Positions 1 to 5,466 of a stretch of 5,749 nt of DNA are shown here, one piece after another. Location: the NCBI GenBank assembly GCA_003354225.1, contig PIVH01000450.1, positions 1 to 5,749 of the forward strand. Reading direction: 5' to 3'. Within the stretch, counting starts at the first letter, position 1; each line of letters opens with the position of its first letter. Below the pieces are notes generated by a model. The model was given only the letters and a program-made list of their open reading frames with translations. It did no database searches and had not been told where the DNA came from. The position numbers and the translations under genes were made by a program. The stretch is from Globobulimina sp. Taxonomy: Eukaryota; Foraminifera; Rotaliida.

Positions 1-246
1 CTTTTACTCGAAGTGTGTTGAAAAATGACATCTTATGTCTATAGTGCCAAAATATTTGAAATAACCATCTTAAATTCATTACAACATATTTTTTGCATAT
101 AGCTAATTTTTTTTTAATTTTTTTCCCCAGATTGTTCGGAAAAAAATGAGTGGGTTAATGAAAATTTTAAAAAGTAATAATTGACCAAATAACACATGAT
201 TAAATAGAAAAGAATATTGAAAAATGAACACAAACAGGAATTGTTG
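1..246. other. AT-rich 3' flank of importin alpha
   Basis: This stretch lies beyond the importin-alpha stop codon. It is AT-rich with long T runs (about 107-124), and I see no canonical AATAAA on the minus strand where the importin transcript should end. Apart from the weak plus-strand terminal-exon candidate at 131-177 it holds nothing I can support. The minus-strand open frame over 114-332 encodes a low-complexity I/L/F-rich peptide, partly antisense-frame reading of the asparagine codon tract, and is not called as a gene. Confidence 0.5.
131..177 (+). CDS. possible terminal exon of a convergent plus-strand gene
   Basis: A long pyrimidine tract ends in CCCCAG at position 130, which is what a plus-strand 3' splice site looks like. 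In one frame the bases after it encode CSEKNEWVNENFKK and then TAA at 175-177, a mixed-composition peptide unlike the surrounding AT-rich DNA. A GT at 13-14 could be the donor, giving a 118-nt intron in a phase compatible with joining, but only 12 bases of the upstream exon would lie in the window, so this cannot be tested here. If real, the gene converges on importin alpha with about 70 bp between the stop codons. The product is not recognisable. The evidence is one splice-acceptor-like signal plus 14 codons, so chance is a serious alternative. Confidence 0.25.
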
Positions 247-1568
247 TCAAAAGGCAAATCTATCATTGTTGTTATGATTGCTAGTATGCTTATTTTGATT
301 ATTGTTGTTTTGATTATTATTTGTATTGTCATTATTACGATTTAATCCAAATCCAAATTGATTGGAATAACCATTATTATTATTTGTGTTACAACTTATA
401 TCAATACCACTATTGTTATTGTCATCATTCAATACATCCTGATTCTTAACATAGCCGTCATTTAACATTGCTACAATTTCCACAACTTTGCCATATATAA
501 GTTCAGATATCACCTGATTACTTTGTAGGTCTTCTAAAAAATCACAGCCGCCGTTTGTTTCAAACTCAATGGCAAATGCATGCTCACTATCATCGCAAGA
601 CAAAATATTGTGTATACACTCCAAAGAAACCAATAAAATCTTATCTGATTGCTTATTATATGAATTTACATTAAATCGTTTCTGAAAAAACAGACAGAAG
701 TTACTGATCACATTTTCTTTGACTAAATACTGAATAATCTGACTATCCGCCATCGAAGTTGCATTGGACACCGCCCACAACGCTTCCTGGGCAATAATGA
801 TTTTTGTATTTGCTAAAATATGGATTAAAATCGGAAACATTTCTTCTTGGATCACAGCAATAATTTGCTGTTTTGTACCCGCTGTTATATTGGAAATCAC
901 CCAGCAAAGCTCTTTTAATTGCGGGTCATACCGGTATCTATTACTAGTGTTGTCACTATATTCGCACATTTTGGTGTAATAAAATTTCAATAACCCGCCT
1001 AGCTGCGGCAACACACCAAAATCAATACATTTCGCAGTATATTTGTCATTCCCCGTTAAAATATTGCCTACGCCGCGCAGCACACTTTGTTTTGTTGGGA
1101 TATTATGCGAACTTAATAATTGGATCAAACCCTTTGTAATTCCGGTTTTATTCATGATCTCTAACATTTTAACGTCGTCATCACTGTCACTGATATCATG
1201 CAATAAATAGGCGAAGCTCCATCCGATATTACTGCCATATGGCTCGCGGTTATGTTCATCATCCAGCATTAGACACATTTTTTGTTGCAATAAATAATAC
1301 AAACATTCTAACAACGGCGTTAAATATTGCTTTAAAACTGGTGGATGGCGACAGAAATTCGAAACGGACCATGCTACATTTTTGAGCAACGAAACAAACT
1401 GTTCTTTGACCGGCATATCGTCAGATGTATGGTTGACTGGTTTGTCTCCAAACCTCTTCAAATTGTAATTTGGATTAAATTGTAATTTGCAGAGCTCCAA
1501 AATATTGGGTAACACATTGTTCTCTAATAATAAATTCCTTATTTCCGCACAATCCCCGGCCATATTTC
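247..1568 (-). CDS. importin alpha exon 2 (ARM repeats 3-10 and tail)
   Basis: This exon encodes residues 189-628: most ARM repeats, the minor NLS-binding groove (W411/N415, W453/N457), a last-repeat segment around ECIHNIL (505-511), the region that contacts the export receptor CAS in characterised homologues, and the asparagine-rich tail. Compared with the usual 42-residue rung-to-rung spacing, the gaps W186-W255 (69), W255-W305 (50), W305-R353 (48) and R353-W411 (58) are long, whereas W411-W453 is exactly 42. The Met four codons before Gly189 (1579-1581) lies in the intron and is not a start. Confidence 0.93.
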
Positions 1569-2213
1569 CTATACATATCATATTATTTATATATTAATAT
1601 ATTTATTGTAATCGGGTATATTAATAAAATAAAAATAAAAATAAACACCTAAAGCCCACATAGATTGCTCTTTTAATGAATAATTGGGTGATGTTAAAAG
1701 CTTAACAAACAAAGGAATTGCCCCTTTTCGCACAATCTCCGATGTAAATTCTGGCTTTTCGGTGGAGGCAATATTGGTTAAAATCCACATTGCTTCAAAT
1801 TGTAATTCCGAACATTGATCCCATCGCAAAAATTGTATCAAACGGGGAACAACTCCCGAATCGATCACTTCTTTGATTGGTACATTGGATGAGAATGATA
1901 ATAACTTTCTGATTTGTTGAGTGCATTCGAAAATTGTTGCTTTGTGTTCAGTGAAACAACCCTGAACATAACGCGGTAAGTCTTTGAGCATTTGCGCTCG
2001 TTGCTTTTGCTCTGATTCCTGCTGACTACCAGCTGTCATTGTGGCTGTTGCTGTTGCTGTTGATGGCGTGATTCTGTCTAATATTTTTTTTCGTTTTTTT
2101 TGCAATTTCATTTCACGGTCTTTTCTACGTAAAGATAATGCATTTTTCTCTCTTTTGCGACGTGCTTCTTTTTGATCTAAACCTGCCTGAAATTCCCGAT
2201 TATGTCGAAACAT
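247..2213 (-). CDS. importin subunit alpha (karyopherin alpha), two exons
   Basis: Adaptor that binds classical nuclear localisation signals in the cytosol and importin beta through its IBB domain. The coding sequence is complement(247..1568, 1649..2213), 628 residues. An N-terminal basic IBB domain (about 11-45) includes a KKRKK cluster at 39-43, where the family has its autoinhibitory NLS-like patch. Armadillo repeats follow from about residue 84. The NLS-binding ladder is complete and in family order: W143/N147, W186/N190, W255/N259, W305/Y309, R353/N357, W411/N415, W453/N457, including the usual W/Y and R/N exceptions at the fourth and fifth rungs. The family is normally about 530 residues; the excess lies in longer inter-repeat loops and a C-terminal tail (565-628) with 26 Asn in 64 residues, an FGFG motif at 593-596 and a final FAF. 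The start is the first ATG after an in-frame TAA at 2250-2252 and has A at -3. Family assignment is secure; the paralogue class is not assigned. Confidence 0.96.
250..441 (-). repeat. AAT/AAC-codon tract encoding the Asn-rich tail
   Basis: The last 64 codons of importin alpha are dominated by AAT/AAC triplets (26 Asn), in runs interrupted by Asp, Ser, His and Gln. The interruptions and the mixed use of both Asn codons suggest an aged triplet expansion, not a fresh slippage product. The tract also contains the FGFG motif and ends in DRFAF before TGA. Confidence 0.7.
1569..1648 (-). other. 80-nt phase-1 GT-AG spliceosomal intron in importin alpha
   Basis: On the minus strand the intron begins GTGTTTATTT and ends GATATGTATAG. 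Removing it joins TTA-G to GA-AAT and restores W-A-L-G-N-M-A-G-D, the standard third-ARM-repeat motif of importin alpha, in frame. The interior is strongly AT-rich, with TTTTA-type repeats near the donor and a TATTAAT that could serve as branch site about 25-30 nt before the acceptor. The 5' splice site (GTGTTT) differs from the common GTATGT/GTAAGT. The branch site is a guess; the boundaries are well supported by the protein. Confidence 0.92.
1649..2213 (-). CDS. importin alpha exon 1 (IBB domain and first ARM repeats)
   Basis: This exon encodes residues 1-188 plus the first base of the codon for Gly189. It holds the IBB domain (2079-2183), a short Thr/Ala linker and the first armadillo repeats with the first two NLS-binding tryptophans (W143, W186). 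It stops inside the highly conserved WALGN motif, whose other half begins exon 2. That split motif is the main proof that the two open frames are one gene. Unspliced reading would add about 20 F/Y/I/N-rich residues and then stop. Confidence 0.93.
2041..2066 (-). repeat. short ACAGCA microsatellite encoding a Thr-Ala run
   Basis: On the minus strand ACA-GCA hexamers are repeated about three times and encode the TATATAT stretch (residues 52-58) of the importin-alpha linker. It lies between the IBB domain and the first ARM repeat, a part that is flexible and poorly conserved in the family, so length change here should be tolerated. Confidence 0.6.
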
Positions 2214-2451
2214 TATTGACTTTATTTGATTTTTGCAAGGTAGCAGGAATTATTTTGTATTAAATATTAAGTCCGTAGCAAAAGTCTACAAAAAAATTTT
2301 ACTTAACACTGCAAACTTCATTTTGGAAAATGAACCACTTAGTGATGCTTGCGAATTTTCTAAAGTACAACACAACACAAAATAAAATAAAAGGCGTCAC
2401 AACGCAACAAAAAACAAAAAAGCTGCACAGAAAAAGTTACACGCAGAAAAA
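2214..2451. promoter_or_regulatory. spacer: kinesin 3' end and importin-alpha upstream region
   Basis: These 238 bp have no convincing ORF. On the minus strand they start with T-rich DNA after the kinesin stop (T runs with G interruptions, 2396-2420), as in a 3' UTR. One TGAAGTT (plus-strand AACTTCA at 2314-2320) lies about 100 bp before the importin ATG and matches the core of the triplicated element upstream of kinesin. A minus-strand AATAAA (2221-2226) sits only 7 nt before the importin ATG; it could be the kinesin poly(A) signal, which would make the transcripts nearly abut or overlap, or it may be chance in AT-rich DNA. Confidence 0.5.
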
Positions 2452-3972
2452 TCATGCTTTTGCAACAAGTTGACAATACTGTAAGGTATTAACAGTTTGC
2501 TTTGTATACTGTTTACTTGAACCAATATTACTGATCATAATAGCTTTGGACCCATCTCCTTTCAAATATTTCCTTAAATACATTGTCAATTTACTTCCTC
2601 GATATGGTACGCGTTTATTTTTATTTTTATCCTTCTCATGTAATCCACGAATACATTCTTTCAATGCAAACAAACTCTTATTTATCTCATTCCTTTCCTT
2701 CTCCTCAGACTTGTCTGCATTATTAACATCTCTGCCATACTCATTCCCGGCCAAATCAACAAATATAAAATCTCCGCCAATATAGGGCTTATCCGCATCA
2801 TTGGTCAAGCTCTTTATCGTCTTTTTTAATGTTTTTATCCTACTTTTTAATTTGTTCATTTTCTTTTCCATTTTCGGCAATTGCGATTTATGCCCGCCCG
2901 CACCTTTTCGCACCACATCGTATTTCCTCTTAAACACATCCATCACAGCCTGTTTCTGTGGCAATTCTATCCTGGCGTCCACCAAGGCTTTGTTCACTAA
3001 CTCAAACTCTAAGAAAGCATGACTCCGCGACGACTTATCATGCAATGTCGACTTACCCACATTGCGCGACTGCATACCTTCCATAATGTACTTATCCACT
3101 TCAAGCGGTGTGGTCACATGGAAGGAAGTGATCGGTTCCACAACGACTCGGCCATCGTCGTACTTCATGGTGCGGCCACGAATATGGATATTTCCTTTGT
3201 CATCTTCGCGTAAAAAACACTCTCTCTTCTCAGTCGACAATAAATCGCGAACAATGCCTTGGTATAACTCAGTAAAACGGATCTCGATAAAAGTGTCATT
3301 ATTTAATGCTTCCACTCGCTGACAAAGCTCCGTTGCAAATAAGCGATACATTCCCTTTTCAGCATCATAGCCAAAGATTGTGTGCGTTTTGCCACTGCCG
3401 GTGTGTCCATAGGCGAATACGCACGTTGATACACCACGGAATACGTTGGAAATCGAGGGCAGAATGCACTTTTTGAAGGTGTCTAAATTATTTTCTTTTG
3501 GTAATATTATCCGCTTAAAACCTGCATATTTTTTATCTCGACCCATATCTTTGCCGCTACATTTTTTTAAGGTTAGTGATTGACTTTTGCTTTTTTTTGC
3601 ATTTTTTATGTTATAGTCAACAGATTCATGATTATCTTTGATTTCTTCACCAACCAATGGCCGCATACGAACATATACTGAGACTGGGAATACATGCTCT
3701 TCTTTTTTTTCTTCTTTTTCTTCTGTTGCTTGCATTTCCTTTGTCATATCTTTTAATTGTGATTTCGACCGATTTTGAGTGATTTGGTCAACAATTGAAT
3801 TTATATCTTTTTTATTGACTACGATTTTAATTGCATCCAATATTTCATTTCGATCTGCAAATCCTAATTGTATCAATTCATTGATAATATCTTCATTCAC
3901 TTCACTTTCTTCATTGTTTTCTGTTTGTTCCTGTATTATGTTGTACTCGTTGTATGCAGAATAACTATACAT
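2452..3972 (-). CDS. kinesin-13-like motor protein with N-terminal UBA-like domain
   Basis: ATP-dependent microtubule motor; kinesin-13 relatives depolymerise microtubule ends. 506 residues, no intron. In order: UBA-like segment (about 27-66, with LGF at 36-38), acidic/lysine linker (81-93), motor core from about 96 with VYVRMRPL (99-106), P-loop GHTGSGKTHT (189-198), switch I SSRSH (314-318), switch II DLAGNE (406-411), then INKSLFALKECIRGL (430-444) and VPYRGSKLT (455-463). DLAGNE and NKSLxALKECIR favour kinesin-13. Oddities: a roughly 70-residue lysine-rich insertion between switch I and switch II (329-398); His311 where switch I usually has Asn; no recognisable KVD motif in the basic loop-2 region (112-150); and the protein ends at the end of the motor fold, with no neck or tail. 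The start is the first in-frame ATG after TAA at 3985-3987. Kinesin identity is secure, the subfamily likely, and depolymerase activity untested. Confidence 0.93.
   Translation of the reverse strand: MYSYSAYNEYNIIQEQTENNEESEVNEDIINELIQLGFADRNEILDAIKIVVNKKDINSIVDQITQNRSKSQLKDMTKEMQATEEKEEKKEEHVFPVSVYVRMRPLVGEEIKDNHESVDYNIKNAKKSKSQSLTLKKCSGKDMGRDKKYAGFKRIILPKENNLDTFKKCILPSISNVFRGVSTCVFAYGHTGSGKTHTIFGYDAEKGMYRLFATELCQRVEALNNDTFIEIRFTELYQGIVRDLLSTEKRECFLREDDKGNIHIRGRTMKYDDGRVVVEPITSFHVTTPLEVDKYIMEGMQSRNVGKSTLHDKSSRSHAFLEFELVNKALVDARIELPQKQAVMDVFKRKYDVVRKGAGGHKSQLPKMEKKMNKLKSRIKTLKKTIKSLTNDADKPYIGGDFIFVDLAGNEYGRDVNNADKSEEKERNEINKSLFALKECIRGLHEKDKNKNKRVPYRGSKLTMYLRKYLKGDGSKAIMISNIGSSKQYTKQTVNTLQYCQLVAKA
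2779..2988 (-). other. loop-10 insertion with basic coiled coil inside the motor
   Basis: Residues 329-398 separate the strand after switch I (AFLEFELVNK) from the strand entering switch II (GGDFIFVDLAG). Other kinesins have only about ten residues here. The insert has 19 Lys/Arg and about 7 acidic residues. Residues 365-389 place L, M, M, L, I, L, I, L at 365, 368, 372, 375, 379, 382, 386 and 389, an unbroken 3-4 heptad pattern with lysines between. The frame stays open with no stop codon and no good internal splice pair, so it is most likely translated. Confidence 0.75.
3775..3894 (-). other. UBA-like domain of the kinesin
   Basis: Residues 27-66 read as three short helices: NEDIINELIQLGF, then RNEILDAIKIVV, then KDINSIVDQI. 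The LGF turn after helix 1 and the Asn-Ile/Val spacing of helix 3 follow the pattern of UBA domains (usually M/L-G-F/Y after the first helix). UBA domains bind ubiquitin or other protein partners. The assignment is by pattern only; a related three-helix fold such as CUE or TS-N is possible. Confidence 0.65.
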
Positions 3973-4018
3973 ATATAAATATAGTTACTTGTTCGTCGTT
4001 GTTGGTCTGCATAGCCAT
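3965..4018 (-). other. 17-codon upstream ORF overlapping the kinesin start
   Basis: An ATG at 4018 opens a frame, with a second ATG two codons later, that encodes MAMQTNNDEQVTIFIYV and ends in TAG at 3965-3967. It therefore runs past the kinesin ATG (3970-3972) in another frame. If the mRNA begins upstream of 4018, ribosomes using this ATG would miss the kinesin start, so the uORF would repress translation. If transcription starts downstream of it, it has no role. Confidence 0.35.
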
Positions 4019-4154
4019 AGTGTCAAAGATGAAATAGGAAACTTCAAGAATGAATAGCTAACTTCAAAAAAACTTCAAATACTGATAGCGTGCGTGTACA
4101 ATTTTAGAACAATGGTTTACGTATACATGTTGATCAAGTAATGATTACATTTCA
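3973..4154. other. spacer between the F-box and kinesin genes
   Basis: This 182-bp stretch holds the 3' end of the F-box transcript and the upstream region of kinesin. Besides the AACTTCAA cluster and the upstream ORF I see no gene, no tRNA-like fold and no canonical AATAAA on the minus strand. It is too short for two long UTRs, so transcripts probably have short ends. Confidence 0.5.
4040..4078 (-). promoter_or_regulatory. three direct copies of AACTTCAA upstream of the kinesin gene
   Basis: The plus strand carries AACTTCAA at 4040-4047, 4060-4067 and 4071-4078, that is TTGAAGTT three times in the direction of kinesin transcription, 68-106 bp before its ATG. The 20- and 11-bp offsets are near two and one helical turns. 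This fits a transcription-factor site cluster or initiator-type element. The factor is unknown. Confidence 0.4.
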
Positions 4155-5261
4155 TCAATCTAAAAACCGGAAGCGTCTCGATAACTTCGTATCAGTGGTA
4201 CTATCCAATGTCACTGATGTTCCGATTGCAATCGAGTTGTAGAAACAATCCGTATTATGTGGTACGTCCAGATTATAATCAACAAAAAACAATGTATTTA
4301 ATATTTTAATTCCATCGATACTAACATCTTTATTCAACGTAATATTGATATTTTTTAACTTTATCACGTGCTCTCCATATCTGTGAGAAATATCAGCTTG
4401 ACCATCATTTTCATAATTACATGAACATATATTTTTATATTGTTTTTGATAATACACGTAAATGATTTGGCATGTAACATCCGTGATAGCTGTGTTGCGC
4501 AGACATAACATTTTTAAATTAATCAGTGTGCTTTCTATACATTCAAATAATAAATCAATACATTCGTCACCGAGTGTTTCATCATTGTTAACAAATAATA
4601 TCTCTAACTGAGACGGCACAATGCTTTTTAGAAAGGTTTTGCAGAGTTTGAGCATGCCATCATTTCCCAAAACGCAATGATTAAAGAACAAGAACTTGAA
4701 CTTTGAGTTATCATGCAATGGTTGGCCATAATGAGTGAATATATCACACAGGAATTTATTCAAAGCATCCGTACTATTTGTATTTCGCATACTGATATAC
4801 ATTCCTTGCAATTCTCTTATATGTTTTGAGAATTTGGAAAGTCTTTGATTGTTAAGCTCTGATTTTGCGAATTCATTTTGAAACAGAAACGCATATTTGA
4901 TTGATTGGATAAGCTGTGGATATCGCGATAATCCATCCATAGATATTCTGAGTAACGTATGATATTCAAAGAAGTCTGTATGTTGAACCATTAATGGTCG
5001 ACAAAATAACTGAATCACTGATCGTTGAAAATTAAGTTCCCAAAGTTTTTCAAAATAATCGTAATAATCTTCACATTTATGTATTTGGATACAATCAATT
5101 TTATAAAATTCTTTGCAAATACTGCGTAAACTTATTCTTTCCCACGGTTTCAAATATCCAATGATGTGGTTAAATACATCTAATCCTATTTTATCAATCA
5201 AATCAACGGATTCATGTGATTTTGCGCTTTTTGTTACTTTACTTTTTGCGTTGAGCTCCAT
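4155..5261 (-). CDS. F-box protein with RNase-inhibitor-type leucine-rich repeats
   Basis: Probable substrate-receptor subunit of an SCF (Skp1-cullin-F-box) ubiquitin ligase. 368 residues, no intron. An F-box lies at about 20-56: LIDKIGLDVFNHIIGYLKPWERISLRSICKEF has the family's L/I-P-like start, hydrophobic spacing, the W/R step and the final C-K-x-F/W. A helical middle part (60-180) follows, then at least three LRR-like units: about 188-212 (FKFLFFNHCVLGNDG), 218-242 (LEILFVNNDETLGDE) and 248-270 (LKMLCLRNTAITD), with a weaker one at 298-325. The strand-turn pattern LxxLxLxxNxIxD points to RI-type repeats. The expected Pro near the F-box start is Gly26. The C-terminus is short and basic (RRFRFLD). 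The start is the first ATG after an in-frame TAG at 5298-5300. The target is unknown; cysteine and asparagine are frequent but form no recognisable metal site. Confidence 0.82.
   Translation of the reverse strand: MELNAKSKVTKSAKSHESVDLIDKIGLDVFNHIIGYLKPWERISLRSICKEFYKIDCIQIHKCEDYYDYFEKLWELNFQRSVIQLFCRPLMVQHTDFFEYHTLLRISMDGLSRYPQLIQSIKYAFLFQNEFAKSELNNQRLSKFSKHIRELQGMYISMRNTNSTDALNKFLCDIFTHYGQPLHDNSKFKFLFFNHCVLGNDGMLKLCKTFLKSIVPSQLEILFVNNDETLGDECIDLLFECIESTLINLKMLCLRNTAITDVTCQIIYVYYQKQYKNICSCNYENDGQADISHRYGEHVIKLKNINITLNKDVSIDGIKILNTLFFVDYNLDVPHNTDCFYNSIAIGTSVTLDSTTDTKLSRRFRFLD
5094..5204 (-). other. F-box domain
   Basis: Residues 20-56 form the Skp1-binding F-box of the gene above. Leu/Ile/Val positions match the three-helix core, and the R-x-x-C-K-x-F ending is typical. 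It is N-terminal, with ligand-binding repeats downstream, as usual in F-box/LRR proteins. Confidence 0.8.
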
Positions 5262-5466
5262 ATAGCAACCAATAACACTGTTATTATAACAGGTCTTCTA
5301 TTATGAGTGCATGTTGACTCATACTGTCAACTAAAAATCAAACATGATTCCTTTAGGTGATTCTATCAGATTCTTTTGCGTGGTTTTTGTTAATATTATT
5401 CTATTTCAGTTATCTTGAATTATCATTGTTTTTTTGTTTACAACAAAACTGTGTAGAACTAGAATC
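5262..5466. promoter_or_regulatory. divergent intergenic promoter region
   Basis: These 205 bp separate the F-box gene (leftward) from the ORF at 5467 (rightward), so they should hold both promoters. Three inverted repeats lie close to the F-box start: CTGTTAT-T-ATAACAG (5278-5292), ATGAGT-N8-ACTCAT (5303-5322) and GTTGAC-N7-GTCAAC (5313-5331); the last two interlock. TGACTCA at 5315-5321 is the classical bZIP (AP-1/Gcn4) site. The right half (5380-5445) is T-rich and contains CTATTTCAG (5401-5409), which could be a splice acceptor for an upstream noncoding exon. The positions are read directly; regulatory use is inferred. Confidence 0.45.

Noticed and set aside
764-979. Plus-strand open frame opposite importin alpha
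   Set aside because: It lies antisense to conserved ARM repeats; its hydrophobic look comes from the complementary strand.
2423-2466. Possible GT-AG intron at the kinesin 3' end that would remove the stop codon
   Set aside because: The sequence beyond the acceptor is T-rich and not coding-like, and the motor fold is already complete at the TGA.
2546-3322. Plus-strand open frames of about 64-86 codons opposite the kinesin gene
   Set aside because: They are antisense to conserved motor motifs, have low-complexity F/S/L-rich products and no recognisable domain.
3965-3988. A 24-nt GT-AG segment that could join MAMQTNNDEQ to the kinesin frame
   Set aside because: Removing it leads to the wrong frame and a stop codon, and the length is far below the 80-nt intron seen nearby.
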